Part shown: one piece after another, positions 20,236-29,829 of the stretch
Layout: each line of letters begins with the position of its first letter
How positions within the stretch are numbered: position 1 is the stretch's first letter
DNA from: Roseiarcus sp963820095
GTDB lineage: Bacteria; Pseudomonadota; Alphaproteobacteria; Rhizobiales; Beijerinckiaceae
DNA length: 64,000 bases
Assembly: GCA_963820095.1 (NCBI GenBank)
Contig: CAWFZA010000019.1
Coordinates: forward strand, 62,001-126,000
Direction: 5' to 3'
Program-made: the position numbers and the translations under genes
Notes under the pieces: model-generated
Told to the model about the DNA's origin: nothing
Seen by the model: the letters and a program-made list of their open reading frames with translations, nothing else
Databases searched by the model: none

Positions 20236-22096
20236 ATGCGCAAGCCGAGCCCCATGAGGTCAGGCGTCCGAGACCGTTTCCTGCGGCGCGCGATCGCTTT
20301 ATGGCGCGACACCGATGGCTTGATGGTTCCCTATGTGGCGGTGATGCTGCCGGTTCTCGTCGGCTTCGCTCTCCTGGCCCTGGACGGCTCCCGTCGCATG
20401 AGCTTGCAGACGCAGATGCAGGCCGCCGCGGACAGCCTGGCGCTTGCCGGCGCCCGCGAACTCAACAAACAAGCCGGCGCCGAATCGCGGGCGATTTCCG
20501 CGATGGCGAACGCGCATGCAGCGGGGCAGCCCTCCAACACGCTGTTCGGCGTCGGGTTGTCGCCGACGCTCGATTATGCCTTCGTTTTCTATTCCAGCCT
20601 GTCCGCGGCGAGCGACGGGATCGGCGGCTCCGTGGCGAGCGGGGATTCGGACGCAAAATATGTCGCCGTGAAGATCAGGCCGCAGACCTGGTCGACCGTT
20701 CTTCCGGCAACGTTCCTGGCGAATATTTCAGCCAGCGCATTCGCTGTCGGCGCCGACGCGGTCGCCGGCTTCGCCGGAACGAGCGTCTGTTCGGTCGCGC
20801 CCATCTTCGTCTGCAACCCCTATGAAGAGAGCGCCGGATCGATGACCGACGCCCAGGCGACGGCGGCGCTCTATTCCGCTTTGGACGATCCGGCGACCCT
20901 GAGGCGACAACTCAAGTTGAATAGAAACGGGGTCGGCCCCGGCCATTTCGGGTGGCTCTCCACCGCCGACGGTTGCGATGATGCGACCTGCATGGCGAAG
21001 AATGTGGCGGGCGGCGCCGGCGCCTGTTACAGCGACGCGGGCGTGGGCCTTGCTATCGGCGCCAGATACGCCGTCGAGCCCTATTTCGACACTCGATTTG
21101 ACATCTATAATCAGGACCCGCCGCTCGCCTCGCCGAGCGCTGACCCGCCGGCGGTCAATGTCCGAAAGGGCTATCTCCCGGGACGCAAGTCGAACGCCGT
21201 CGACTGGTGCAGCGCCACTCCGGCCAGCGGGTCGAACCTCTATTACACCTACCCTTCCAATCGCACTGAGGGCGCGGCGACGCAGAACTCGCCCACTCTC
21301 ACGAATGTCGCCAACACGGTCGGGATAACAACCGGCGAGCCGGTGATTGACTCAGGCGGCGCCTTCGCGAGCACGGCCGACAACCCTGTCACCGTCTCCT
21401 CCTCGGACGGCTCGACGGTCACGGTCTCGACGCCGGCGACAACGTCGCAAGCTTCAGACGGCCTGACAATCGAATGGACGACCAGCGGATTGCCGGAGGA
21501 CACCGCCTTCCCCAAACTTGGCGGCGCCGAGGGGAACGGGCAATGGGACTGCGCTGACTATTGGGCCATCAATCATCCCCATGGGCCGCCGGCCGCCACG
21601 CTCGGGACGGCGCTCGGCGGCGCGTGCGGCGCTCCGGGCCAAACGACCGTTAGCCGCTACCAGGTTTATCGATACGAAATTAGCCTGGGCTCGCAACGCG
21701 GGCGGGATCAACGACTGGTCAGGAAGAAACGGTTGGGCGAGCAACGGCCAGCCGGACCTGCAGGGCTCGAGGGGCCCGCAAGGCAAATTTCAGACCGAGA
21801 GCGGCGCGCCGTTCTGCGCCAAGGCGCGGGGCGCAAGTGGGGTCGACACCACGACCGGCGGCGTCGATCGGCGCAATCTGGTCGTGCCGATCATCAATTG
21901 CCTCGCTCAAGCGGCCCTCGGCAATATGGCCAGCGGCGGACCGTCCTCCAAAACACCCGTGGCCGCTTTCGCCAAGTTCTTCATGACCCAGCCCTATAGC
22001 GCGCTCAACGACGGCAATCTCTATGGCGAGATCACCGGCGCCCCGGTTGCGACGGACAACGTCAAGATCTTCCATCTCGTCCAGTTGTACCGTTAG
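20236..22096 (+). CDS. TadG-like pilus assembly protein, frameshifted
   Basis: A large surface-exposed Tad-locus protein of about 619 residues. The N-terminal TadG domain is a single membrane segment, LMVPYVAVMLPVLVGFALLA, followed by DGSRRMSLQTQMQAAADSLA, the standard Tad helix. The remainder is a Ser/Thr/Gly-rich extracytoplasmic region with cysteine pairs. The frame changes near 21688: RYQVYRYEI must run into LAWARNAGGINDW. The length is 3n+1, so one extra base would explain it. The end of the protein (KIFHLVQLYR) is in the second frame and is the normal type of ending. It is followed closely by cpaE. Confidence 0.82.
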
Positions 22097-22107
22097 ATGG
22101 CGAGCCG

Positions 22108-23257
22108 ATGACGATCTATCTGACACAAGGGGGCGGCGACGAAGCCAAAGTCGACGAGATCGCGGGCAAGCTCAAGTCGACAATCCCGGACCTCAAGCGG
22201 GTTGCCGAGCGTTGAAGACATCGACCGGAGCGGCTCGGAGCCTTCAGTCATTCTCCTCATCGCGGCGCCGCTCGGGGGCGCCAAGGTCGAGGATCTCATC
22301 GACGTCGTCAGGCGTTATCCGCGGAACCTGTTCTTCATCATCGTTGGCGGCGACATTTCGGCGCGAGACTATAAGAGGCTGATCCAATCCGGAAACGCTG
22401 ATTGGGTCGCCGAGGCGGGACTGCCGCAGGAAATCCTCGACATTGTCGCGCGGATCAGCGCCCCCGTCCGGGACGATTCCGCGGCCCATTCGCCTGTCGT
22501 CGTGTCGTTCACGCCGAGCGCAGGAGGGGTGGGCAATTCGACCCTCGCCATCGAAACCGCCGTCCACCTGGTCAAAGACAAGTCGACCAAAGGCGCCAAG
22601 GTCGCCCTTGTCGATCTCGATTTCCAGTCAAGCCACGTGTGCGACTACCTCGACATTGCGCCCAAGTTCCAGTTTGAGGAGATTGTCGCCGCCCCGGATC
22701 GTCTCGACGACCAATTGCTGAGCGCCTTCATCAGCCATCATTCGAGCGGACTGGACGTCCTGGCGGCAAGCCGCAGCCGGTTTCACGCTCGCGATCTCAG
22801 CGTCGAGGCCCTGTCCGCATTGTTCGATCGTATGGCGCAACGATACGGCGCCATCCTGATCGATCTGCCGCTCTCGGTTCACTCATGGACGCTTCCGCTC
22901 CTTGCAGCGTCGAGGGGGATTCTGGTCACCGGCCTCAACACCATCCCAGGCTTGAGGCAAATCGAGGAGACGGTCCGCGCCCTGCGCGAGGAAGCGACCA
23001 TCACCGCCGATGTGCGAGCGGTGATCAACCGATGCGACGTCAGCGTCCTGGGCAAGGTGGCGAGAGCCGATCATGTGGCGCGAATTCTCGGCGGCGAGAA
23101 GCGCTTGTTCGTCAGGAACGCCCGCGTCGCGACTGAATGCGTGAACGTCGGCACGCCGATGACGCTCGCCTATCCGTCGGACAAGTCGGTTAAGGATATC
23201 GCGGCGATATCGGCTTTCTGCGCCGCGCTGAAATCCGTTCCGCCTCGACGGCGTTAA
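22108..23257 (+). CDS. cpaE: CpaE/TadZ pilus-localisation ATPase, frameshifted near the start
   Basis: CpaE/TadZ is a MinD/ParA-like protein that places the Tad machine at the pole. An N-terminal receiver-like half (SVILLIAAPLGGAKVEDLID, then FFIIVGGDIS) precedes the ATPase half with PSAGGVGNSTLAIETA at the P-loop place, VALVDLDFQSSHVCDYL, and GAILIDLPLSVHSWTLPLL. The P-loop lacks the lysines of true ParA/MinD proteins, which is usual for TadZ. ATG 22108 reads MTIYLTQGGGDEAKV and terminates at 22215, whereas the conserved frame begins near 22202; one extra base near 22200 (RVA versus RVPSVEDID) explains the break. It lies between tadG and cpaF in the expected order. Confidence 0.86.
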
Positions 23258-23276
23258 CTCCACGATCGGATCAGCC

Positions 23277-24662
23277 ATGGGATTCCTGAGCAGCAAGACC
23301 CTAGCCAAGAGCGAGCCGGCCGTCACGGACAGGGGCGCTGAAACGCCGCCGGCGCGCCCGGACGATTTTTACGCCGATCTGATCGCGCGCCGGCCGGGTC
23401 TGCTCGACGAAAAGCTCAAGCTGCACGAGCGGATTATCGACGAGTTCAATTTGACGGCGCTCGAAAAGATGCCGCCGGACGAACTGGCGAAACAGGTCCG
23501 AACCTATGTCGGCGACCACGTGCGCCGGGAAAGCCTGTCGCTCAATCAGAAGGAGCTCGACCTTTTCTCCGATGAGATCATCGCCGAGATGACGGGCTAT
23601 GGTCCGCTGGAACCGTTGTTGAAGGATCCGACCGTCACCGACATTCTCATCAACACGCACAAGCGCTGCTTCATCGAGCGCTTCGGGCAATTGCAGGAGA
23701 CCAAGGTCCATTTCAAGGACGAAGCGCACCTTCTGCGCATCATCAACCGGATCGTGTCGGCGATCGGACGGCGGGTCGACGAATCCTCGCCCATGGTCGA
23801 CGCGCGGCTGCGCGACGGCTCGCGCGTCAACGTTGCAGTGCGGCCGATCGCCGTCGATGGCCCGCTCGTTTCCATTCGAAAATTCGCCGAGCGCGTCCTC
23901 GATATGGACCGGCTCGTCGAGCTCGGCACGTTGCGGCCCGCGATGTCGGAGGTTCTTGCAGCGGCGGTGGCCGGCAAGGTGTCGATGCTCATCGCCGGCG
24001 GCACTGGGTCCGGCAAGACGACGATGCTCAACGCGCTGTCGAATTTCATTCCCACCCGCGAGCGCCTGATCACCATCGAGGACGCTGCGGAACTGCAGCT
24101 GCAACAGCCTCATGTCGGCCGGCTCGAGACGCGTCCCGCCAATATCGAGGGCAAGGGCGAAGTGAGGCAACGCGACCTCGTTCGCAATGCGCTCAGAATG
24201 CGTCCCGATCGCATCATCATCGGCGAGTGCCGCGGGGAAGAGGCGTTCGACATGCTGCAGGCGATGAACACGGGTCACGAAGGCTCGATGACCACGATTC
24301 ACGCCAACTCGCCGCGCGACGCGCTGAAAAGGCTCGAGCAGATGGTCGGCATGGCGGGAACCCCCATGACCCTCAACGCCATCCGCAGCCAGATCGCCTC
24401 CGCGATCACGCTCGTTGTTCAAGTGCAGAGGCTGCCGGACGGGGCGCGGCGCCTGACCAGCGTCAGCGAGATCACCGGCATGGAAGGGGACGTCGTCCAG
24501 ATGCACGAGATCTTCAAGTTCGTGAAGGACTTCACCGACGCCAAGGGAACCCTGCACGGAAGCTTCAAGGCGACGGGAATTCGTCCGCGCTTTCTTGCCG
24601 ATCTCAAGGCCTATGGCATCGACGCGCCGTCGAGCTGTTTCGACCCCGACCGAACGTTGTGA
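23277..24662 (+). CDS. cpaF: Tad pilus assembly ATPase CpaF/TadA
   Basis: CpaF is the hexameric secretion ATPase that powers Flp pilus assembly at the inner membrane. The 461-residue protein has an N-terminal linker, the conserved GYGPLEPLLKDPTVTDILIN, a Walker A GGTGSGKTT at about residue 241, the Asp-box ITIEDAAELQL, Walker B RPDRIIIGECRGEEAFDML, and the His-box GHEGSMTTIHANS. All catalytic elements are intact and the length is normal. ATG 23277 lies 19 bases after the cpaE stop. It is the best conserved gene of the locus and shows no break. Confidence 0.96.
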   Translation: MGFLSSKTLAKSEPAVTDRGAETPPARPDDFYADLIARRPGLLDEKLKLHERIIDEFNLTALEKMPPDELAKQVRTYVGDHVRRESLSLNQKELDLFSDEIIAEMTGYGPLEPLLKDPTVTDILINTHKRCFIERFGQLQETKVHFKDEAHLLRIINRIVSAIGRRVDESSPMVDARLRDGSRVNVAVRPIAVDGPLVSIRKFAERVLDMDRLVELGTLRPAMSEVLAAAVAGKVSMLIAGGTGSGKTTMLNALSNFIPTRERLITIEDAAELQLQQPHVGRLETRPANIEGKGEVRQRDLVRNALRMRPDRIIIGECRGEEAFDMLQAMNTGHEGSMTTIHANSPRDALKRLEQMVGMAGTPMTLNAIRSQIASAITLVVQVQRLPDGARRLTSVSEITGMEGDVVQMHEIFKFVKDFTDAKGTLHGSFKATGIRPRFLADLKAYGIDAPSSCFDPDRTL

Positions 24663-24667
24663 GCGCC

Positions 24668-25618
24668 ATGAACGAGCTTTGGATCGTTTGCGGGATCGTG
24701 TTCGCCGGAGTCGTCCTTGGCGTGCACACTCTCTATCGCATGGTTGTTCGCGCCCAGCGCGACCGCGCCACGATCAAACGACGACTGGCGTCGAGCGCCG
24801 GCGACGGAGCCCGGCCCAAGTCTGTCGACCTCCTCCGGCAAGAGCGCGGACTCGCCAGCTTTGATCATCCCCGGTTTGCGGCCCTCAATGAGTTCCTGGC
24901 CCAAACGGGCCTGAGAATTTCCAGGGCCGCGCTTGCACTGTGGACGGCGTCGCTGTGCATTGGCGTCGCTTTGGCCCTCTCTCCGTTTTGCTCTCGTCTC
25001 TGGATGGCGGCGGCGACCGGCTTGATCATCGGCTCGTCGGCGGTCGCGGTCTATCTATCGATCGTTCGTCAGCGGCGGATCGACAGCTTCACCGCTCAAT
25101 TGCCCGATGCGCTCAACATCATTGTGCGCAGCTTGCGCATCGGCCACCCGTTCGTGAGCGCAATTGGGCTCGCGGCCAAGGAGATGCGCGACCCGATCGG
25201 CGCCGAACTCGCGCTGACCGCCGAGGAAATTTCGTTTGGTCAGGATGTGACGACAGCCGTCGTCAACCTGCATCGTCGCGTCGGCCAGGATGACTTGCTG
25301 TTCCTGGTCACCGCTGTCAGCGTGCAGAGCCAGACTGGCGGCAATCTCGCCGAAGTGCTCGGGCGGCTCGCGACGCTCATGCGCCAGCGCAGCACGCTTC
25401 AGCTCAAGGTCAAGGCGCTCAGCGCCGAGGGGCGGCTGTCGGCCTGGTTTCTCTCCGCCATGCCGTTCCTCCTTTACGGCGCCATTCGGTTGCTTTCGAG
25501 GGACTACTTCAGCGAGTTGGCCGGCAGTCCGGCGCTTGTCCCGGCGCTGGTCTACGGGGGCGTATCGTTGGTCGTCTCGAACTTCATCATCTATCGCATG
25601 GTCAATTTCCGGATTTAG
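24668..25618 (+). CDS. tadB: Tad inner-membrane platform protein TadB
   Basis: TadB and TadC together form the membrane platform contacted by the CpaF ATPase. The 316-residue product has an N-terminal membrane segment (IVCGIVFAGVVLGVHTLY), two central helices, a T2SSF cytoplasmic domain with QLPDALNIIVRSLRIGHPF and VQSQTGGNLAEVLGRLATLM, and C-terminal helices ending YRMVNFRI. ATG 24668 lies 5 bases after the cpaF stop. An open reading back to 24227 overlaps cpaF and is ignored. Confidence 0.93.
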   Translation: MNELWIVCGIVFAGVVLGVHTLYRMVVRAQRDRATIKRRLASSAGDGARPKSVDLLRQERGLASFDHPRFAALNEFLAQTGLRISRAALALWTASLCIGVALALSPFCSRLWMAAATGLIIGSSAVAVYLSIVRQRRIDSFTAQLPDALNIIVRSLRIGHPFVSAIGLAAKEMRDPIGAELALTAEEISFGQDVTTAVVNLHRRVGQDDLLFLVTAVSVQSQTGGNLAEVLGRLATLMRQRSTLQLKVKALSAEGRLSAWFLSAMPFLLYGAIRLLSRDYFSELAGSPALVPALVYGGVSLVVSNFIIYRMVNFRI

Positions 25619-25621
25619 GCG

Positions 25622-26542
25622 ATGGATGTTTGGCTCGTCCTGTTCGTCTCGGCCGCATTCGCTTCGGTCGCCGGAATCGCTTTCTCCGTCAGCTCCCTGA
25701 TCGCGAGCCGCAACCGCTTGCAGCGCCGACTGCCGTCCGGGGCGCGCGCGTTGGACGGGTTGGCGCTCACTTCCCCTGACATGATGGGCGACCTGGTCGG
25801 AGAGCCTTTCAAAGACGACCGATTTGGCCTCGGCCAGAAGCTCAGCAAGGAACTCCGACTGAAATTGGTGCGCGCCGGCTATTTCAGCCCAGGCGCTGTC
25901 CGCGTCTACGTTCTTGCGCGCGTGTGCGCCGTCATTGCGGCGCCGCTGCTCGTATTGGCTTGCAGCGCGCTCCTTCTACGGGATCTGTCGACCCTGAGCT
26001 TCGTCCTCATCGCCGCGGTTTCTGTCGGGCTTGGGGTCCTTGGGCCGGACGCCTGTCTCTCTCGCCGCCGGTCTTCGCAACTCGCGGAATATCGGCTGAA
26101 TTTCCCGGACCTTTTGGACCTATTGACGGTCTGCGTCACCGCGGGCCTGACGGTGGAGGCGTCCTTCGACAGAATCCGGGATCGGCTCAGCAAGCGGAGC
26201 CGAGCGCTCGGTTACAACATCGAATTGATGGGGGCCGAGATGCGCGCGGGCAGAAGCTCAGTTGACGCCTTGGGCGCATTTGCGGATCGGCTGGGGTTGG
26301 ACGAAGCGGCGTCCTTCGTCGCCGTGTTGCGCCATTCGGTGGAGCTCGGCGGCGACGTCGCCACGACCTTAAGGGAATTCAGTGAAGACATGCGCTCGAA
26401 GAGAATGTTGCTTGCCGAAAAGAAAGCAAACGAATTGCCGGTGAAAATGGTCGTGCCATTGGCGCTTGGCATATTCCCGATCATCCTGATGATCTGTCTG
26501 CTCCCCGTCATTCTGAAGCTGCTCCGGCTTATCGCGCCTTGA
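25622..26542 (+). CDS. tadC: Tad inner-membrane platform protein TadC
   Basis: This is the second platform protein, 306 residues. It has an N-terminal helix, a central pair of helices (YVLARVCAVIAAPLLVLAC and beyond), the T2SSF domain with LNFPDLLDLLTVCVTAGLTV and LRHSVELGGDVATTLREFSE, and a long C-terminal helix (PLALGIFPIILMICLLPVI). It starts 3 bases after tadB, consistent with coupled translation and heteromer assembly. No break is seen. Confidence 0.93.
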   Translation: MDVWLVLFVSAAFASVAGIAFSVSSLIASRNRLQRRLPSGARALDGLALTSPDMMGDLVGEPFKDDRFGLGQKLSKELRLKLVRAGYFSPGAVRVYVLARVCAVIAAPLLVLACSALLLRDLSTLSFVLIAAVSVGLGVLGPDACLSRRRSSQLAEYRLNFPDLLDLLTVCVTAGLTVEASFDRIRDRLSKRSRALGYNIELMGAEMRAGRSSVDALGAFADRLGLDEAASFVAVLRHSVELGGDVATTLREFSEDMRSKRMLLAEKKANELPVKMVVPLALGIFPIILMICLLPVILKLLRLIAP

Positions 26543-26753
26543 GACGAAGAGACGAACGGGGAGGATGGCGATGGCGCCGCGAACTCGAGCGCCAGCGCAA
26601 AAGCGCGTGACGTAGCCCGGCCTTCGACGAAGTTTTCCTGGCGCCCCGCTCTAGGCGCATTGGCGCCGTCCCCTTCGCCCCGCTATGGATTTCAGCCGAA
26701 TCTTCAGGATCGAACCGACAGAAGTCGGGAATAGGAATAGACGCATCGCCAGA

Positions 26754-27338
26754 ATGCAGGGAACAAAGAGTGCAGCTTTTGTCAGTGTATGCGTCGAGAC
26801 CCTGGCCCGGTTGATTCTCGTCACAGCGTTGGCGTTGTCGGCCGCTGGGTGCAACCAGGCGGCGCTGACGCCGTCGCCGGTCCCCAATCCGGTCACCGGG
26901 CAGAACCCGGGCGATGTCAAATACTACCCGTCGGATCAGCCGGTGAGGCTGGGCATCCAGCGCTTCTACGACGGCAATTTTGGCCTCGCGCAGCGCTATT
27001 TTCAGGACGCCGTCGAAAAAGCGCCAGGGGACGTCACCGCGTGGATCGGATTGGCGGCGAGCTACGATCGCTTGGGACGGTTCGATCTCGCGGACCGGGC
27101 CTATGCCGCCGCCACGAAACTCGAGGGCGAAACGCCACGGCTTCTCAATAACGAAGGCTATTCGTACATGCTGCGCGGCGACCTCAAGGCGGCGCAGGCC
27201 AAATTTCAACAGGCGCTGAGGCTCGATCCCAGCAATCAGACAACGCTGAACAACATCAAATTGCTGAACTCGAGCCAGAATTTCATCGAGCGGTCCGCCA
27301 ATGGAGAGCCGTGCGGAAGCGTCGACTGCGGCCAGTGA
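26754..27338 (+). CDS. tadD: TadD-like TPR lipoprotein
   Basis: The product has about 194 residues. A lipoprotein signal (LARLILVTALALSAAGC) leads to a short linker and then tetratricopeptide repeats: LGIQRFYDGNFGLAQRYFQD, VTAWIGLAASYDRLGRFDLA, and LLNNEGYSYMLRGDLKAAQA. TadD is the TPR lipoprotein needed for Tad secretin assembly. The start is uncertain: ATG 26754 gives a short signal peptide, ATG 26685 adds 23 residues; neither has a strong ribosome site. It follows tadC after about 200 bases, so it may have its own promoter or an untranslated spacer. It closes the pilus locus. Confidence 0.82.
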   Translation: MQGTKSAAFVSVCVETLARLILVTALALSAAGCNQAALTPSPVPNPVTGQNPGDVKYYPSDQPVRLGIQRFYDGNFGLAQRYFQDAVEKAPGDVTAWIGLAASYDRLGRFDLADRAYAAATKLEGETPRLLNNEGYSYMLRGDLKAAQAKFQQALRLDPSNQTTLNNIKLLNSSQNFIERSANGEPCGSVDCGQ

Positions 27339-27596
27339 CAGGGGCGCTCTAAGGTCCACGGCCACCTCTTCTAAGAAGCTTTGCCCTGGCGGTCCTTGCT
27401 GAATTATCGGTTCACGGTGGGCCGCGCGGGAAGTCGCGGGCGGACGCCGTCCCAACCCTTGGCGAAAACGGCGAATGAACAGCCAGTTGAGCCCTGAAAA
27501 CAAACGACCGAGCGGAATCAAGCGATTTCGTGTCTAATGGTCTCAAGAGCTTGAGCAGTGGCAAGACGGCTCCGCTTTGCTCACGAAGGAGATCTC

Positions 27597-28610
27597 TTGA
27601 GCCCGAAGCCGATCGCCGAGGACGGCCGCGGGGCGGCCTTGCCCCTGTCGCAGGCGATCACCATCCTGGGGGCGCCGGTCGAGGCTGGGGCGGGGGTGTG
27701 TGGCGCGGCCATGGGGCCGGCCATGCTGCGCACGGCCGGGATCGTGGAGGCGCTGAGGCGTCTAGGTCACGACGTCGAGGACCGGGGCGACCTCGCGCCT
27801 CCCCATCCGCTCATCCATGCGCCTGCCCCGGAAGGCAAGGCGCACCGGTTCGCCGATGTGGCGGCCTGGGTGCGGGCGCTCGCCCGCGAAACCTATGCAA
27901 CCGCGGCGTCCGGACGCACCCCGATCGTCCTTGGCGGCGATCATAGCCTGGCGATGGGGTCCATCAGCGGCGTCGCCCGCCATGCCGTCGAGGCGGGGCG
28001 CGAACTCTTCGTTCTGTGGCTCGACGCCCATACGGACTTCAACACACCCTTGACCTCGCCGTCCGGCAACATGCACGGCATGTCCGCGGCAATGCTTTCC
28101 CGCGAGCCCGGTTTGGAAGCCGTGTTCGGCGACGAGCCGCATGCATTGATCGATCCGGCCCGGCTGCACCTGTTCGGCATTCGCTCAATCGACTTGGGCG
28201 AAAGGCGGCTCCTGCAGGACCGAGGGGTGGACGTGGTCGACATGCGCCGGCTGGATGAAGACGGCTTCGCTGTCTCGATCCGCCGCATCATCGACCGCGT
28301 CAAGGCCCGCGACGGTCTTTTGCATGTCAGCCTCGATGTCGACTTTCTCGATCCCGCGATCGCGCCAGGCGTCGGCACCGCTGTTCCCGGCGGGGCGACG
28401 TACCGCGAAGCGCATCTTGTCATGGAGCTGCTGTATGAATCCGGTCTTTCACCCTCGCTCGATCTCGTCGAGCTCAATCCATTCTTGGACGAGCGGGGCA
28501 AGAGCGCGCTTCTGCTGGTCGACCTGACCGCGAGCCTTTTCGGACGGCAGGTCTATCCGGTCGTGCGCGGGGACGGGCCCGGCGGCAGCGGGCGGACCAA
28601 TGGACGCTGA
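27597..28610 (+). CDS. rocF: Arginase
   Basis: The enzyme hydrolyses arginine to ornithine and urea using a dinuclear manganese site. All metal motifs are present: GGDHSLAMG, DAHTDFNTP (with the substrate-binding Asn and the GNMHGM loop) and SLDVDFLDP. The length of 337 residues is normal. TTG 27597 is chosen as start because a perfect AAGGAG lies 6 bases upstream; the longer GTG 27558 reading has no site and adds non-family sequence. Arginase (not agmatinase) is supported by the ordering of the loops and the C-terminal DLVELNPFLDERGKSA. It lies between the pilus locus and mdh and appears to be a single-gene unit. No urease or ornithine genes are near. Confidence 0.9.
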   Translation: MSPKPIAEDGRGAALPLSQAITILGAPVEAGAGVCGAAMGPAMLRTAGIVEALRRLGHDVEDRGDLAPPHPLIHAPAPEGKAHRFADVAAWVRALARETYATAASGRTPIVLGGDHSLAMGSISGVARHAVEAGRELFVLWLDAHTDFNTPLTSPSGNMHGMSAAMLSREPGLEAVFGDEPHALIDPARLHLFGIRSIDLGERRLLQDRGVDVVDMRRLDEDGFAVSIRRIIDRVKARDGLLHVSLDVDFLDPAIAPGVGTAVPGGATYREAHLVMELLYESGLSPSLDLVELNPFLDERGKSALLLVDLTASLFGRQVYPVVRGDGPGGSGRTNGR

Positions 28611-28809
28611 GGGCGGGTAGAATTTTCTGTTTGCTCGTAACATCCTGATTTGGCGTCGTCTTACAGGCTCGTTACCGCCTGGTGCGGGCGAGTTTTCACG
28701 ACCTGCGTCAAAAGTTTGGCTTGATCGCGTGCATCGATGGGTCGATAGCACCGTCGAGCGGCCAGCCTGCGGAAGAGCATGGCGGTCACCAATGCGGAAG
28801 AAAAGATCT

Positions 28810-29775
28810 ATGGCGCGCAAGAAGATTGGTTTGATCGGTGCCGGACAGATCGGCGGGACGTTGGCGTTCCTGGCGGCGCTGAAAGAGCTGGGCGACATCG
28901 TCCTGTTCGATATCATCGACGGCGTGCCGCAGGGGAAGGCGCTCGATCTGGCGGAATCGACCCCGGTCGAGAGCATCAACGCGCGCTTGACTGGAGCGAG
29001 CGACTATTCCGCCATCGCCGGCGCCGACGTCGTCATCGTCACCGCAGGCGTCCCACGTAAGCCCGGGATGAGTCGCGACGACCTGCTCGGGATCAACCTC
29101 AAGGTCATGGACGCGGTCGGAGCAGGCATCAAGATGCATGCGCCGGAGGCGTTCGTCATCTGCATCACCAACCCCCTGGACGCCATGGTCTGGGCGCTGC
29201 GGAAGTTCTGCGGGCTGCCCGCCAATAAGGTCGTGGGCATGGCCGGCGTCCTTGATTCGGCGCGCTTTCGCTACTTTCTGGCTGAGGAGTTGCAGGTGTC
29301 GGTCGAAGACGTGACCGCCTTCGTGCTTGGCGGCCACGGCGACGATATGGTTCCCTCCGTTCGCTATTCGTCAGTCGCAGGCATTCCGCTGCCTGATCTC
29401 GTCAAGATGGGCTGGACGACCCAGGCCAAGCTCGACGCCATCGTCGAGCGGACGCGCAAGGGCGGGGGCGAGATCGTGAACCTGCTCAAAACCGGTTCTG
29501 CATTTTACGCGCCGGCTTCTTCGGCGATCGCGATGGCGGAATCGTACATCAAGGATCAGCGCCGCGTGCTGCCCTGCGCGGCCCATCTGAGCGGCCAGTA
29601 CGGCGTCAGGGACGCCTATGTCGGAGTGCCGGTGGTGGTCGGCGCGAACGGCGTCGAGCGCATCATTGAGATCACGTTCGACGAGAATGAAAAGGCGATG
29701 TTCGCCAAATCGGTCGCGGCGGTTCAGGGTCTGATGGAGGCCTGCAAAGCGATCAATCCCGTGCTCGCGAACTGA
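28810..29775 (+). CDS. mdh: Malate dehydrogenase
   Basis: The NAD-dependent enzyme interconverts malate and oxaloacetate in the TCA cycle. The 321-residue protein is of the LDH-like bacterial type: the Rossmann start KKIGLIGAGQIGGTLAF, the mobile loop GVPRKPGMSRDDLL with the substrate arginine, VICITNPLDAMVW, and the catalytic His in LGGHGDDMVPSVRYS. The arginine at the loop's second position after Pro marks malate rather than lactate specificity. ATG 28810 gives the family start; a reading back to 28729 adds unrelated residues. It opens the mdh-sucC-sucD-sucA-sucB block, the standard alphaproteobacterial arrangement. Confidence 0.96.
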   Translation: MARKKIGLIGAGQIGGTLAFLAALKELGDIVLFDIIDGVPQGKALDLAESTPVESINARLTGASDYSAIAGADVVIVTAGVPRKPGMSRDDLLGINLKVMDAVGAGIKMHAPEAFVICITNPLDAMVWALRKFCGLPANKVVGMAGVLDSARFRYFLAEELQVSVEDVTAFVLGGHGDDMVPSVRYSSVAGIPLPDLVKMGWTTQAKLDAIVERTRKGGGEIVNLLKTGSAFYAPASSAIAMAESYIKDQRRVLPCAAHLSGQYGVRDAYVGVPVVVGANGVERIIEITFDENEKAMFAKSVAAVQGLMEACKAINPVLAN

Positions 29776-29789
29776 TCTTGCCAAGCCGC

Positions 29790-29814
29790 CCGCCGCCGGC
29801 GGTGTTCTTTTCTT
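29790..29814 (+). terminator. Short hairpin with T-rich tail between mdh and sucC
   Basis: CCGCC-GCC-GGCGG (29790-29802) is followed by TGTTCTTTTCTT. The stem is only 5 bp but all G-C, and the tail is T-rich. It could weaken read-through from mdh into sucC and so tune expression; with such a short stem I hold this loosely. Confidence 0.3.
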
Positions 29815-29829
29815 GAGGTATCGCCGCCC

